Origin: Parasphingorhabdus halotolerans
GTDB lineage: Bacteria; Pseudomonadota; Alphaproteobacteria; Sphingomonadales; Sphingomonadaceae
Direction of reading: 5' to 3'
Assembly: GCF_012516475.1 (NCBI RefSeq)
Contig: NZ_CP051217.1
Location: 930,001-994,000 of the forward strand
Length of the DNA stretch: 64,000 nt
Shown in pieces: positions 37,308-48,081 of the stretch; the stretch's first letter is position 1, and every line of letters starts with the position of its first letter. The notes under the pieces are model-generated. The model worked only from the letters and a program-made list of their open reading frames with translations. It did no database searches and was not told where the DNA came from. The translations under genes and the position numbers were made by a program.

Positions 37308-37352
37308 TATATTACACTTTTGTGACTCAAAATGCAACAAAACTGTAATATA
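37308..37352. promoter_or_regulatory. Long palindrome upstream of the TPR gene
   Basis: The 16-base arms TATATTACACTTTTGT (37308-37323) and ACAAAACTGTAATATA (37337-37352) are reverse complements except at one position, around a 13-base spacer. It lies 27 bases before the TPR start, so it likely overlaps the promoter and acts as an operator. No G/C stem or U-tract, so not a terminator. Confidence 0.6.
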
Positions 37353-37521
37353 ACGCCCACAGCTTGGAGAGGCTAAAGGGAAAGTAGCTCACAGGGAAAC
37401 TGCATCCTGCGTTTCAATCTGTTTGTTGCAACAACAATCAATCAAAAACTAATCAGTGTCGTCTGAGAGGCTAGTGTCGGTATTTTCGGTGAATTGTTTG
37501 TAAGCAGACGTCCGTTTCCCA

Positions 37522-38375
37522 CCCGATTCTTTTGAAAAACTCGCCTGATGAGCGGTTTGATGTTGCTTCTGGTATCGAGACGAGCGGGATATGATCTGGT
37601 TATCAGGCGGGGATCGGGATTGTTTTGGCGAGTTTGCGGAGATTCTGTGCTGTGGCGGCGAGGAGGAACTCGTCTTTTGCGCCATTTGGTTCCCGGAGAC
37701 GAAGGCGGTCCAGCTTTAATATTCGTTTGAGATGGGCGAACAGCATTTCCACCTTCTTGCGCTGTCTTCGCGAGGTAACATAGGCATCGGTGGTGGCAAT
37801 GGACCGTGGCATATCGCGGGCACCCTCATGGATGGAACGCATGATCTTGCGAACCGGAGCATTGGGGCAACATTGCGGTTTGAGCGGGCAGGCATCACAG
37901 TCCGTCTTGCGGGCACGGTAACGGATGAAGCCATCTTTGTCGGCATCGCTTCGCGGTATGGCAAAGTTGCGGTTCCGCCGTCTCAGTTCCTTGCCGCCCG
38001 GACAGGTATATCGGTCTTCCTCATCATCGAAGGTGAAGTCGGCCCGTTCAAAGGTGCCGTCGCGGCGACCGGACTTGTCGAACATTGGGATATGCGGCTC
38101 AATGCCTTTGTCCTCGACCAGCCAGGCGAGATTGGGTGCATCGCCATAACCGGCATCAGCTGCAAGCCGGTCAGGCCACAGGCCAAAGCGCTCCTGCGTC
38201 CGCTCGATCATCCCACGCTGTGCGGTTACTTCGGGCTGACGGATCGAGGTCGTCGCTTATACATCCATAATGACTGCATGATCCAGATCGATCAGATGTT
38301 TGGTCGAGTAAGCGAAGAAGGCCCGTTCGAGGCTCGCTGCGGTCCATTGCGCTGCTGGATCGGTGGGGGCCAGCT
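37522..38375 (-). mobile_element. IS1182-family remnant (transposase 3' half and one end)
   Basis: The left boundary is the inverted-repeat end at 37522-37545 (CCCGATTCTTTTGAAAAACTC core). The right boundary is where transposase-like sequence gives way to integrase sequence, about 38375. The 5' end of the element and its other inverted repeat are missing, so it is a truncated copy and cannot move by itself. Confidence 0.7.
37603..38375 (-). pseudogene. IS1182-family transposase, truncated, with an internal stop
   Basis: The C-terminal part (MIERTQERFGLWPDRLAADA, GYGDAPNLAWLVEDKGIEPH, CDACPLKPQCCPN, RRQRKKVEMLFAHLKRIL) is a clear IS1182 transposase with the zinc-like cysteine cluster. Upstream in the same frame lies TDPAAQWTAASLERAFFAYS and HLIDLDHAVIMDV, then TAA at 38257-38259 where family members have a Glu codon, then ATTSIRQPEVTAQRG. 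About the first 200 residues are absent. The transposase is inactive both by truncation and by this nonsense change. Confidence 0.8.
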
Positions 38376-38709
38376 GCTTGGGCCCAGCCGCGTGACATTT
38401 CTTGATGACAAGCAACGGCAGCTGTTTTGAAATTTGGGATAGCCAAATGCGCTAAGTTCTTATCGCGCTCTTTTATCGGATCATCACCCGCACGGGCTGC
38501 CTTACGCAACAAGGCGGCTTTGTCGCGTGCTTCCGCCAATGACAAATCCGTTATCGATCCCAATCCATATCACGACGCCTGCCATCCACTTGAACGCGTA
38601 ACATCCAAGAGCGAGCACCTGTTTCTTTAACTAGCAGATACAATCCCCGACTATCGCCATGACGACCTGCTTTTGCATTCTTAGCTGATAATACCGTTAA
38701 CTTGCCCAT
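38376..38709 (-). pseudogene. Tyrosine integrase (P4 type), N-terminal fragment, frameshifted
   Basis: Begins MGKLTVLSAKNAKAGRHGD and continues RGLYLLVKETGARSWMLRVQVDGRRRD, the DUF4102 arm-DNA-binding domain of tRNA-targeting integrases. After a one-base loss at about 38565 the frame resumes as SLAEARDKAALLRKAARAGD and ends near IPNFKTAAVACHQEMSRGW, where the IS remnant takes over. The catalytic domain (R..HxxR..Y) is missing. Start choice is the ATG at 38709; a 20-codon longer frame is less likely. It lies about 145 bases inside the right attachment copy. Confidence 0.8.
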
Positions 38710-38853
38710 CACGGGCTCCCACATTCGTTCCCACGTTTTATTCGGGTTTAGGGAAACCTCAAGGGACAAGGGTGGATTGAAATCGTTACAATTCCTTCAT
38801 AATCAGGGATATTTTGGAACAACGTGAAACCAGCGTAGACACTAGTTATACTT

Positions 38854-38868
38854 CTCACGGGGGACCCA
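38854..38868 (+). other. attR: partial duplication of the tRNA-Gln end
   Basis: CTCACGGGGGACCCA matches 14 of 15 bases of the tRNA-Gln 3' end at 29858-29872. The flanking tRNA body is not duplicated. Confidence 0.65.
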
Positions 38869-38957
38869 GCTTTATATATATTTATCAATATTTTAAATAG
38901 TATAGATGGTGATAGTCGGTTGATCGTAAGTCGTCCCATCTACAACAGCTTTGCAGA

Positions 38958-40394
38958 TCAACGCGGCAAAGCGCTTTCGCCCATTAAGTACAGGTCCACG
39001 GCCCGCGCGCATTGGCGGCCTTCCCGGATGGCCCACACGACCAGGCTTTGGCCACGGCGCATATCTCCGCAAGCGAATATACCGCTCTTGCTCGTCGCAT
39101 AGGTCACAACATTGGCCGCGACATTGCCGCGATCGTCTAGTGCGACTTCCGATTGATCGACCAATCCCATTTTTCGCGGACCCAAAAAGCCCATCGCCAG
39201 GAAGATAAGATCGGCTTTCAATGTGAATTCGCTGCCTTCGATTTCCTGCATCTGGCCATCTATCCATTCGATGCGGACGCATTCCAAGCCTTCAACATTG
39301 CCGTTAGTTCCGACAACGCGTTTGGTCAGGATGGACCAGTCGCGCTCGCAACCTTCCTCGTGGCTGGATGATGTGCGCATCTTCATCGGCCAATCGGGCC
39401 ATGACATGGCTTTATTTTCGTGCACCGGTGGTTTCGGCATAATCTCAATCTGGGTAACCGAAGCCGCGCCTTGACGGTTAGACGTGCCGACACAATCCGA
39501 ACCTGTATCGCCGCCGCCGATGACAATTACATGCTTGCCAGTCGCGGTGATGGTTCCGCGCGGCGCAGCGCGCAGCTCGTCATCCCCCGCATTGCGCTTG
39601 TTCTGCTGGGTCAGAAATTCCATCGCCAGGCGAACCCCGGACATTTCAAATCCTGGAATATCAAGCGCACGCGGTTTTTCCGCGCCACCAGACATAACCA
39701 CTGCATCAAAGTTTTCCTGGAGGGAATCGACAGAAACAGTAACACCAACCTCGGCGCTAGTGCGAAATTCAACTCCTTCTGCTTCCATCTGCACCAACCG
39801 TCGGTTGATCAGATGTTTTTCCATTTTAAAATCGGGAATGCCGTAGCGGAGCAATCCGCCCATGCGGTCGTTTTTCTCGAACAAGGTCACACTATGTCCG
39901 GCACGCGCCAATTGCTGTGCGCAGGCCATGCCAGCCGGGCCGGAACCGACGACTGCAACCGATTTGCCGGTTTTCTTTTCCGGTGGCTGCGGGGTAATCC
40001 AGCCCTCTTCCCATCCGCGATCAACGATAGCGCATTCGATCGACTTGATCGTGACGGGCGCATCATCAATATTGAGCGTACAACTCGCTTCGCAGGGCGC
40101 CGGGCAAATACGGCCCGTAAATTCCGGGAAGTTATTGGTGGAATGGAGCACTTCCAGCGCCGTTTTCCAATCTCCCTCATAAACCAGATTATTCCAGTCG
40201 GGGATGATGTTGTTTACCGGACAACCATTGTGACAATAGGGAATGCCGCAGTCCATGCAGCGCGCGGCCTGTTCCTTCAGTTCAGGCTCGGCGAGCGGAA
40301 CGATGAATTCCTTATAGTGCGTTAGCCGTTCCTCGGGATCAGCATAGCTCGCCTCTTTGCGATCAATCTCGAGAAACCCGGTTACTTTGCCCAC
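38958..40394 (-). CDS. gltD: Glutamate synthase small (beta) subunit
   Basis: 478 aa. It passes electrons from NADPH through FAD to the large subunit. N-terminal iron-sulfur region [23 protein letters not shown] (about 45-110), first dinucleotide fold [17 protein letters not shown] (FAD), second fold [16 protein letters not shown] (NADPH), and C-terminal [19 protein letters not shown]. Complete. It follows gltB by 22 bases on the same strand as gltBD. The stop is about 90 bases from the right island end, so this is where host sequence resumes. Confidence 0.97.
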   Translation of the reverse strand: MGKVTGFLEIDRKEASYADPEERLTHYKEFIVPLAEPELKEQAARCMDCGIPYCHNGCPVNNIIPDWNNLVYEGDWKTALEVLHSTNNFPEFTGRICPAPCEASCTLNIDDAPVTIKSIECAIVDRGWEEGWITPQPPEKKTGKSVAVVGSGPAGMACAQQLARAGHSVTLFEKNDRMGGLLRYGIPDFKMEKHLINRRLVQMEAEGVEFRTSAEVGVTVSVDSLQENFDAVVMSGGAEKPRALDIPGFEMSGVRLAMEFLTQQNKRNAGDDELRAAPRGTITATGKHVIVIGGGDTGSDCVGTSNRQGAASVTQIEIMPKPPVHENKAMSWPDWPMKMRTSSSHEEGCERDWSILTKRVVGTNGNVEGLECVRIEWIDGQMQEIEGSEFTLKADLIFLAMGFLGPRKMGLVDQSEVALDDRGNVAANVVTYATSKSGIFACGDMRRGQSLVVWAIREGRQCARAVDLYLMGESALPR

Positions 40395-40416
40395 GATCTA
40401 ACTCCAATATCTTCGA

Positions 40417-43400
40417 TTATTCAGCAGCTACAATGGCGTCGAGGCGCTCGGCTTCCAGCTGTTTTAACGCCGCGGCATAATCCCGTGGCATGACCTTTAC
40501 GAATTTGCCCGGCGCATTTTCCCAGTCATCCAGAAGAGCCCGCGCCCGTTTGCTGCCGGTGTAAAGATGATGTCGCTCGAGCAATATCCGCAACCGGGCT
40601 TCGCTGTGATAGAGCATGTCACCCATGCCAAAATCACGCACATCAACCGTCCGTTGCTGCGGTGGCACTGTGCACTCCACATCGGGATGATCGGCTTCAA
40701 TAGCTTCCACGTCAACCATCGCCATGTTGCAACGCTGGCGGAACAGGCCATCTTCATCATAGACATAAGCCACGCCGCCCGACATGCCAGCGGCAAAATT
40801 GCGTCCGGTTTTACCCAGCACGACAACGACACCGCCGGTCATATATTCGCAGCCGTGATCGCCAGTGCCCTCAACAACCGTAACGGCCCCTGAATTGCGC
40901 ACCGCAAACCGCTCGCCAGCAACACCGTTGAAATAGGCCTCGCCTGCAATTGCGCCATAAAGAACCGTGTTACCGACTATGATATTCTCAGTCGGATCAC
41001 GCTGCACATGGCTCGGTTGCTTGACGATAACGCGACCACCTGAGAGCCCCTTGCCAACATAATCATTGGCATCGCCAATAAGCTCTGCCGTAATGCCATG
41101 CGCCAGAAACGCACCAAAGCTCTGACCGGCAACACCGCTAAAAAACAGCTGGATCGTGTTATTGGGCAGGCCTTCGTGACCATAACGTTTGGCCACTTCG
41201 CCTGACAGCATCGCGCCAACGGTCCGGTTGACGTTTTTCACATCCCGCTCAATCCTGACGGTTTCGCCACGGTCAAGAGCGGCTGATGCAGCAGCGATTA
41301 AATCCTGATCGAGTGCCGCTTCCAGACCATGATCTTGCGTGATCGTCTGGTGCAACGGCTCGCCTTCAGCCAATTCAACCGAGTGCAGCAACCGCGACAG
41401 ATCAATGCCTTCCGCCTTCCAATGGCTGAGCGCCTTGTTCATATTGATCCGGTCTACGCGCCCGACCATTTCTTCAATCGTACGGAAGCCCATTTCCGCC
41501 ATGATCTGGCGCAGTTCTTCCGCGACAAAGAAGAAATAGTTGATCACATGCTCCGGCTGGCCGGTAAACCGCTTGCGCAGTTCGGGGTTTTGAGTGGCAA
41601 CACCGACCGGGCACGTATTAAGATGGCATTTGCGCATCATGATACAGCCAGCCGCGATCAACGGCGCCGTTGCAAAACCAAATTCGTCAGCGCCCAGCAG
41701 CGCGCCAATGGCGACATCGCGACCTGTGCGCAGTCCACCGTCAACTTGCACCGCGATACGCGAACGCAGGCCGTTTAACAGCAGCGTCTGTTGCGTTTCA
41801 GCAAGACCAATCTCCCAGGGAGAACCGGCATGGGTTAGAGAGGTTAGCGGCGAAGCACCTGTGCCGCCGTCATAGCCCGAAATCGTCAAATGATCAGCCC
41901 GTGCTTTCGAAACACCGGCTGCAACCGTTCCAACGCCCACTTCGGAGACCAGCTTCACCGAGATCCGCGCGCCTGTATTGACGTTTTTCAGATCGTGGAT
42001 CAGTTGGGCCAAGTCCTCAATCGAATAAATATCATGATGCGGCGGTGGTGAAATCAGCCCGACACCTGGCGTTGAATGGCGCACTTTGCCGATATTCTTG
42101 TCCACCTTCGGGCCAGGAAGCTGCCCGCCTTCTCCCGGTTTTGCGCCCTGCGCCATTTTAATCTGGATATCGTCGGCATTGACCAGATATTCTGCAGTCA
42201 CGCCAAAGCGGCCACTGGCGACTTGCTTGATTGCCGAGCGCATGGAATCACCATTGTCCATCGGAATAAAGCGATCCGGTTCTTCGCCACCTTCACCGGT
42301 GTTCGATTTTCCGCCGATACGGTTCATCGCAATCGCCAGCGTGGTGTGTGCTTCGCGGCTGATAGAACCGAAACTCATCGCCCCTGTGGCAAAACGTTTT
42401 ACAATCTCGCTGGCCGGCTCAACTTCACTGATGTCGAGCGGTGTATCCGCCTTGGTCAATTCCATCAGACCTCTGATGGTCAGAAGGCGCTCGCTTTGTG
42501 CGTTGATCGATTGCGCAAACTCTTCGTAATTCTTAGCATCATTGCCGCGCACCGCATGCTGCAAGTTTGCAACATTGGCTGGCGTCCAGGCATGTTCTTC
42601 GCCGCGCAGCCGGAATCCATAGATGCCGCCAACATCGAGCATATTCCTGTAGATCGGGTTGTTTCCATAAGCCTCGGTGTGGCGATATACTGTTTCTCCG
42701 GCAACTTCTGCCAGACCAACGCCTTCGATTGTCGTTGCGGTTCCGGTGAAATATTTGTCGACAAATGCGCTCGACAGACCAACTGCGTCAAAAATCTGCG
42801 CACCGCAATAGCTCTGATAGGTCGAAATGCCCATTTTTGACATGACCTTTAAAATGCCTTTGCCAACCGCCTTGATATAGTTTTTCTCGACCTCTTGCGT
42901 GGTCAGTGGCAGCTCACGGCGGATGCGAATTTCTTCCAGGGTCTCAAACGCGACATAGGGATTGATCGCCTCCGCGCCATAGCCAGCAAGAGCGCAGAAA
43001 TGGTGGACTTCACGCGCTTCGCCGGTCTCCACAACCAGCCCGGTCTGCATACGCAACCCTTGGCGCACGAGATGATGGTGGACCGCCGCAGTTGCCAGCA
43101 GGGCAGGCATCGCGATGCGATCCGGACCCTGTGTGCGATCAGAAAGGATAAGAATATTCCGATCGTCAAGCACAGCCTCGGTCGCGGCCCAGCACATTTC
43201 CTTGATCGCCATTTCCAGACCAGCGGCGCCGCTGGCAGCATCCCAGGTCATATCAATGGTTTCCGTGCGAAACGCGCCATCCAGCGCCTCTTCGACCGAG
43301 CGAATTTTCAGCAGATCGGAATTGGTCAACACTGGCTGATCAACCTCAAGCCGTCTGTGGGTGCCTGCATCACGGCCGAGCAAATTCGGGCGCGGACCAA

Positions 43401-45069
43401 TCATCGAGACCAACGACATCACCAGTTCCTCGCGGATCGGATCAATCGGCGGGTTAGTGACTTGCGCAAAATTTTGTTTGAAATAATCATACAACAAACG
43501 CGACTTGCCCGAGAGCACCGCAATTGGCGTATCCGTCCCCATCGAACCAATCGGGTCTTCGCCCTTGGCTGCCATTGGCTCAAGGAACTTGCTTACGTCT
43601 TCCTGAGTATAACCAAAAGCCTGCTGCCTATCGAGCAGCGCTGCGGGGCTTTCTTCACCGCGCATATCTGGCGCTGCAACATCATCCAGGTCGTCGAGGT
43701 CGAGGTCTTTCAAATTATACTGGGTCGCCTCCAGCCAATCCGCATATGGCTGCGCCTTTGCCAGGTATGCCTTTATCTCCTCATCTTCAATGATGCGGCC
43801 CTGTTCCATATCAATCAGCAACATTTTGCCGGGCTGCAGACGCCATTTGCGGACAATATTATCTTCTTTGACAGGCAGCACACCCGATTCAGACGCCATG
43901 ATCACATGGCCATCATCCGTCACGCAAAAGCGCGCCGGGCGCAGACCGTTACGATCTAGCGTAGCGCCAACCTGACGCCCGTCAGTGAACGCCACTGCAG
44001 CCGGGCCATCCCAAGGCTCCATCAGCGCGGCATGATATTCGTAGAAAGCCCGGCGGTCGGCATCCATCATTGGATCACCAGCCCAGGCTTCCGGGATCAG
44101 CATCATCACGGCGTGGGCGAGCGAATAGCCGCCAGCGACCAGCAGTTCTAGCGCGTTGTCGAGGCACGCGGTATCCGATTGGCCGTGCGGGATTAGTGGC
44201 CACATTTTATCAAGATCGGCTCCGAGCAATTCGGATTCCATTGTCCTCCGGCGCGCATTCATCCAGTTTACGTTACCGCGTACCGTGTTGATTTCGCCAT
44301 TATGCGCAATGAAACGATATGGGTGCGCCAATTTCCAAGACGGGAAGGTATTGGTCGAAAAACGCTGGTGAACCATCGCTAAAGCAGAGGTCGTCAGCGG
44401 ATTTTCGAGATCCCGATAAAAACTGCCGACCTGGTTGGCGAGCAATAGCCCTTTGTAAACAATCGTGCGGGTCGAAAAAGATGCCATGTAAAACTCTGAA
44501 AGGCCGGGCATGCCCAGCTTTTCGGCATGATCCTCGAGCGGATTGTGGACTTGCTTGCGCAAAGCCAGAATTTTGCGTTCAAAAGCGTCCTGATCGGCAA
44601 TCGATTCGCCTTTGCCGATGATTGCCTGGCGAATCAGTGGCATTTGATCGAGCACGGCTTTGCCGAGACCGGCTGTATTGATCGGCACATCGCGCCAGCC
44701 CACCAGAACCTGTCCTTCTTTGGCAATGAAACGCTCAAAATGGGATGTCGCAAATTCGCATTCCGCGACGTCGGATGGCATGAAGCACATTGCGACGGCA
44801 TAGTCGCCTGCCGGTGGCAGTGCATACCCCTCTGAATCCGCCCAATCCCGCAGCAAAGCATCGGGAATCTGCAACAATATCCCCGCGCCATCCCCCAAAA
44901 GAGGGTCTGCGCCGACCGCGCCGCGATGATCAATATTGATCAAAATCTCCAAACCGCGTTTGACGGTCAGATGGGATTTTTCACCCTTGATATTCGCAAC
45001 AAACCCAACGCCGCATGCATCATGCTCGTTGTTTGAATCGTACAGGCCTTGCTTAGGCGGAAAGTTCAT
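40417..45069 (-). CDS. gltB: Glutamate synthase large (alpha) subunit
   Basis: 1550 aa. It makes two glutamates from glutamine and 2-oxoglutarate. The N-terminal class II glutaminase domain begins at Cys19 (EHDACGVGF), which becomes residue 1 after removal of the 18-residue leader [18 protein letters not shown]. The FMN-binding synthase domain follows ([19 protein letters not shown]), with the 3Fe-4S motif [13 protein letters not shown] and the C-terminal GXGXG beta-helix ([22 protein letters not shown]). Length and all domains are normal and the reading frame is unbroken over 4.6 kb. Start at 45069. The 215 bases upstream carry no gene and hold the operon promoter. Confidence 0.98.
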   Translation of the reverse strand: MNFPPKQGLYDSNNEHDACGVGFVANIKGEKSHLTVKRGLEILINIDHRGAVGADPLLGDGAGILLQIPDALLRDWADSEGYALPPAGDYAVAMCFMPSDVAECEFATSHFERFIAKEGQVLVGWRDVPINTAGLGKAVLDQMPLIRQAIIGKGESIADQDAFERKILALRKQVHNPLEDHAEKLGMPGLSEFYMASFSTRTIVYKGLLLANQVGSFYRDLENPLTTSALAMVHQRFSTNTFPSWKLAHPYRFIAHNGEINTVRGNVNWMNARRRTMESELLGADLDKMWPLIPHGQSDTACLDNALELLVAGGYSLAHAVMMLIPEAWAGDPMMDADRRAFYEYHAALMEPWDGPAAVAFTDGRQVGATLDRNGLRPARFCVTDDGHVIMASESGVLPVKEDNIVRKWRLQPGKMLLIDMEQGRIIEDEEIKAYLAKAQPYADWLEATQYNLKDLDLDDLDDVAAPDMRGEESPAALLDRQQAFGYTQEDVSKFLEPMAAKGEDPIGSMGTDTPIAVLSGKSRLLYDYFKQNFAQVTNPPIDPIREELVMSLVSMIGPRPNLLGRDAGTHRRLEVDQPVLTNSDLLKIRSVEEALDGAFRTETIDMTWDAASGAAGLEMAIKEMCWAATEAVLDDRNILILSDRTQGPDRIAMPALLATAAVHHHLVRQGLRMQTGLVVETGEAREVHHFCALAGYGAEAINPYVAFETLEEIRIRRELPLTTQEVEKNYIKAVGKGILKVMSKMGISTYQSYCGAQIFDAVGLSSAFVDKYFTGTATTIEGVGLAEVAGETVYRHTEAYGNNPIYRNMLDVGGIYGFRLRGEEHAWTPANVANLQHAVRGNDAKNYEEFAQSINAQSERLLTIRGLMELTKADTPLDISEVEPASEIVKRFATGAMSFGSISREAHTTLAIAMNRIGGKSNTGEGGEEPDRFIPMDNGDSMRSAIKQVASGRFGVTAEYLVNADDIQIKMAQGAKPGEGGQLPGPKVDKNIGKVRHSTPGVGLISPPPHHDIYSIEDLAQLIHDLKNVNTGARISVKLVSEVGVGTVAAGVSKARADHLTISGYDGGTGASPLTSLTHAGSPWEIGLAETQQTLLLNGLRSRIAVQVDGGLRTGRDVAIGALLGADEFGFATAPLIAAGCIMMRKCHLNTCPVGVATQNPELRKRFTGQPEHVINYFFFVAEELRQIMAEMGFRTIEEMVGRVDRINMNKALSHWKAEGIDLSRLLHSVELAEGEPLHQTITQDHGLEAALDQDLIAAASAALDRGETVRIERDVKNVNRTVGAMLSGEVAKRYGHEGLPNNTIQLFFSGVAGQSFGAFLAHGITAELIGDANDYVGKGLSGGRVIVKQPSHVQRDPTENIIVGNTVLYGAIAGEAYFNGVAGERFAVRNSGAVTVVEGTGDHGCEYMTGGVVVVLGKTGRNFAAGMSGGVAYVYDEDGLFRQRCNMAMVDVEAIEADHPDVECTVPPQQRTVDVRDFGMGDMLYHSEARLRILLERHHLYTGSKRARALLDDWENAPGKFVKVMPRDYAAALKQLEAERLDAIVAAE

Positions 45070-45284
45070 TCACCGTCCCTATTTCTTTTTGAAACTTTTG
45101 TAATTTATCGGCATGCTAGAGGTTATTTTACGCAATTTAAAGATGTGAAACGCGCAATTGCGAAAATGAATCTTGCACCGGCTCCAAGCCTAGCTTTCAT
45201 GCGTAGCTGCATTTCGCAGCAAATGACAAGGCAAAAACCACTCCAAAACAAAGGCAGCGGATGGGATCCCGCTAAAGACTGGGG

Positions 45285-46001
45285 TTACGTTTCACTCTCA
45301 ACATTCTTGTCATATTTCATTTCGAGATAGCGCCCGCGGATCTCTAGATTATCCAGATCACCTTTGGCGATTTGCTGCGTAACGCCGGAAATCTCTTTCT
45401 CGATCAACTGCAAACCGCTGAGCAACTGCTCATCCGGACTTTTGCCACCATTTTCGCCTTTGGTTCGCATCGATGCAGGGATCGACCGATAGCCGGAAAT
45501 AAGCTCAGGCAAATGCTCACCGACCAGTTTGCGTACTTCATAAGCCGCTGGTTCTTTGTCGTTGAGTTTTTGCAGCTGCGGGGAGAGCATATCTAGCTGT
45601 GTGCCAATATCCTGGACAATTTTCGCGGCGGGCGGCGGAAGCATATGGCGCTGGTTTTCCAGCCAGATTTCGGTTTTGCCTGCCAGGGTTTTAAGATCCG
45701 ATTGCACCAAAGTTTCCGGCGTCGGGATTTTCATCTTCGGGAATTTCATCGAGGCCCAAATGCCGCCACCGATAAGGCCAGCGGAAATCATCACTCCCCA
45801 AAAGCCGATACCGCTCAATATGCCGCCAACAATACTGGCCCCCACCAGCACCCCGACCGTCCAGAGCGCAGCGCGGCCAAGCTTCTTGTAGAAATGGCCT
45901 TTCTTCAATCCCTTGGACCGCTCACCAATCGACTCCGCATATTTATAGCTGCGGAGATAATTCCGGGCGTTATCATAGACCTGTTGGTTGCTTTCAGACA
46001 C
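45285..46001 (-). CDS. XpaC-like membrane protein, 238 aa
   Basis: Two closely spaced hydrophobic helices (WTVGVLVGASIVGGILSGIG and VMISAGLIGGGIWASM, about 48-90) and a long helical cytoplasmic region (TLVQSDLKTLAGKTEIWLE.., QLLSGLQLIEKEISGVTQQI). This arrangement and its place right after telA match the XpaC family (historically '5-bromo-4-chloroindolyl phosphate hydrolysis' protein). The enzyme name of the family is not proven. It follows telA by 6 bases and is probably in one operon. Confidence 0.8.
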   Translation of the reverse strand: MSESNQQVYDNARNYLRSYKYAESIGERSKGLKKGHFYKKLGRAALWTVGVLVGASIVGGILSGIGFWGVMISAGLIGGGIWASMKFPKMKIPTPETLVQSDLKTLAGKTEIWLENQRHMLPPPAAKIVQDIGTQLDMLSPQLQKLNDKEPAAYEVRKLVGEHLPELISGYRSIPASMRTKGENGGKSPDEQLLSGLQLIEKEISGVTQQIAKGDLDNLEIRGRYLEMKYDKNVESET

Positions 46002-46007
46002 GGATAT

Positions 46008-47222
46008 CTAGTCCTCCAGCGCCGTGAGCGGGTTATCGGCTGGGGCTTCGAGCGCCGCCTTCGCCTGCCCTTCCGAGCGTGCGATATAGCCTTTGGATTT
46101 CTCGATCTCGCTCGACAAGGAATTGACGGTGGTCTTCATATTTTCCAGCGCCTTGAGATTGAATGTGTCGATATTATCCATCGTGTCATAGACATTCTGG
46201 AATGCACGTTGCAGCGTTTCGAGCGGAATGGTCGAAGACGCCGCTTGTTCGTGGATCAATCCGGTCTGATTTTTGAGCATCTCGCCAGTGCTATCGATAA
46301 TACCTGCAGTGGTCGTGTTCAGAGCCGTAATTTGATCGAGCACCAAACGCTGGTTGGTCAGCGCCTGTGCGACAGTCACACCGGTGCGCAGCGCGCCTAC
46401 GGTAGTAGTGCTGGCGCGGTCTACGCCCTTGACCAGTTCGACATTATTCTTCTTCACCAGATCAAGCGCCAGATAGCCCTGTACCGTCACCGCCATCTGG
46501 GTCATCAAATCCTGGGTGCGCTGGCGTACATAAAACAGCGCGCTTTCGCGGATCGCTCTTGCTTTGGAAGGGTCGCTCGCGTCGAGCTCTGCTGCCTTGT
46601 CTTCTAGCCGCTGGTCCATGACTTGCGAGACATGGATCATCTGCTCAAGCCGGCCCATTGCCGCCCACAGGTTTTTGCGCTCCACATCAATCGCTGCATT
46701 GTCCATCAGCAGCTCGTCTTTGCCCGACCGCAAACGATCCAAAATGGACGAGATATGGCCTTGCGCGCTGACATAACCATCAAAATAATTGCGCAGCTTG
46801 TTGCCAAACGGAATAATGCCGAACAGCTTTTTCTTGGTCGTCAGATTGCCACGTTTGCCGGGGTCAAGGTCTTCCACAGTGCGGCGCAGTTCGGATAAAT
46901 CAGCGCCAATACCGCTCTCACCGTCCATCGAACGGATCGGCCGATCAAGAAAACGATTGGATTGTCCAGCAGCCTCGGTAATTTCCTTGCGGCCCATATT
47001 GGTGATCTGGTCCACCTTCTTGCCAAATTCCGGGCTATTCTCATCCTGCGCGATCAAGTCTGCAATGAAGCTATCGACCTTCTCCTCAAGCTTGGATTTC
47101 ACCTCGTCACCAACCGGGACGAGACCAACGGATTTTTCCGGAGCAACCGCCACAACCGGATCTGGTGGCGTCAGTTTTAACTCTTCGGTCGCGGTAATTG
47201 TTTCTGTCGCCATTGGGTTCAA
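46008..47222 (-). CDS. telA: Toxic anion resistance protein, TelA family
   Basis: 404 aa, almost wholly helical. The hallmark segments are LRRTVEDLDPGK, FGIIPFGNKLRNYFDGY and LLMDNAAIDVERKNLWAAMG, then QMIHVSQVMDQRLED and VQGYLALDLVKKNNVELVKGVDRA. TelA proteins are linked with tellurite and envelope-stress resistance; the biochemical role is unknown. Paired with the XpaC-like gene in a two-gene operon, as in many bacteria. Confidence 0.92.
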   Translation of the reverse strand: MNPMATETITATEELKLTPPDPVVAVAPEKSVGLVPVGDEVKSKLEEKVDSFIADLIAQDENSPEFGKKVDQITNMGRKEITEAAGQSNRFLDRPIRSMDGESGIGADLSELRRTVEDLDPGKRGNLTTKKKLFGIIPFGNKLRNYFDGYVSAQGHISSILDRLRSGKDELLMDNAAIDVERKNLWAAMGRLEQMIHVSQVMDQRLEDKAAELDASDPSKARAIRESALFYVRQRTQDLMTQMAVTVQGYLALDLVKKNNVELVKGVDRASTTTVGALRTGVTVAQALTNQRLVLDQITALNTTTAGIIDSTGEMLKNQTGLIHEQAASSTIPLETLQRAFQNVYDTMDNIDTFNLKALENMKTTVNSLSSEIEKSKGYIARSEGQAKAALEAPADNPLTALED

Positions 47223-47367
47223 GCCTCCATATCGCTGTTTAAACTACAGCATCTTGCTCCATAAATGGATGCAAATGCTCCATTTTTCAAGCGTTACCGC
47301 TACTGTATTGCAAAAATAATACAGTAGAGCGCAAAAAAGCCGGTAATGTGCGCCGTTGGTCCAGCAC

Positions 47368-48063
47368 TCAGTCTTTAAGCGCTAATGCAACTGATGGCGC
47401 TACTTTAGCGACGATCACGTCGATCCCCGCCGCATTGGGATGGATACCATCGGGCAGAATCAAATCCGGCCGTGCCACCACACCATCCATGAAAAACGGA
47501 TAGAGATCAGCACCATATTTTTTTGCGAGTGCTGGGTAGATGACATTAAACTTATCGCTAAAATCTTTGCCGAGATTAGGTGGCGCGAGCATGCCGGTCA
47601 GCAGCACCGGAATATCGCGGTCTTTGAGCTTTTTGACCATCGCATCCATATTTGCCCGGGTCTCTTCAGGCTTTAATCCGCGCAGCAAATCGTTGCCGCC
47701 CAGTCCAAGAATGGCGAGATCCGGTTTTCGTGGCAGGCTGTCCAGAACGAAATCCATCCGCCGCAGTCCGGCGGCAGTGGTATCGCCCGAAACACCAGCA
47801 TTATGGACTTTCACATCTTGCCCGGCATCATTCAACGCTTTTTGCAAATCGGGGACAAAGCCCTCGTCAGGCGCAAGGCCATATCCCGCATAAAGACTAT
47901 CGCCGAAAGCCAATATCAGGGTCTTGGCCTCTTTTGCCGGTTCGCTTTTCGCGGTTTGCTCACTTTGCTTTGGCGCGGTCTGCGTTTCCGTTGCTGGTCC
48001 GCAGGCAATCAGAAGTTGAAGAATGGCAATACAAAACCCATATGCGGATAACGTCTTCAACAT
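47368..48063 (-). CDS. tesA: SGNH/GDSL arylesterase (TesA-like), lipoprotein
   Basis: 231 aa with start at ATG 48063. Signal LIACG near residue 20 reads as a lipobox, followed by a Lys/Glu/Gln-rich linker. The four SGNH blocks are complete: LAFGDSLYAGYGL (Ser nucleophile), NAGVSGDTTAAGL (Gly), LGGNDLLRG (Asn), and LPDGIHPNAAG (Asp-His). It is therefore the active counterpart of the inactive passenger at 2711. It is divergent from ybbA-ybbP, 18 bases from the ybbA start, the same arrangement as in E. coli. Confidence 0.92.
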   Translation of the reverse strand: MLKTLSAYGFCIAILQLLIACGPATETQTAPKQSEQTAKSEPAKEAKTLILAFGDSLYAGYGLAPDEGFVPDLQKALNDAGQDVKVHNAGVSGDTTAAGLRRMDFVLDSLPRKPDLAILGLGGNDLLRGLKPEETRANMDAMVKKLKDRDIPVLLTGMLAPPNLGKDFSDKFNVIYPALAKKYGADLYPFFMDGVVARPDLILPDGIHPNAAGIDVIVAKVAPSVALALKD

Positions 48064-48081
48064 TGGATAACTTCTCCCATC

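Larger units (their letters stand above)
29858..38868. mobile_element. Decayed genomic island at tRNA-Gln, about 9 kb
   Basis: The last 15 bases of the tRNA (CTCACGGGGGATCCA, 29858-29872) recur with one mismatch at 38854-38868 (CTCACGGGGGACCCA). A broken P4-type tyrosine integrase lies just inside the right copy. A 19-base shared motif (CCCACATTCG followed by C/T-TCCC) lies inside both ends (29930-29945; 38718-38733). Cargo runs leftward: TPR protein, lipoprotein, TonB receptor and a split secretion ATPase. Beyond the right end the conserved gltD-gltB genes resume. Integrase decay and IS insertion say the island is no longer mobile. The boundary call is inference from these repeats. Confidence 0.7.

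Noticed and set aside
42076..43959. Long plus-strand frames (254 and 354 codons) inside gltB
   Set aside because: gltB is intact with all glutamate synthase motifs; antisense shadows.
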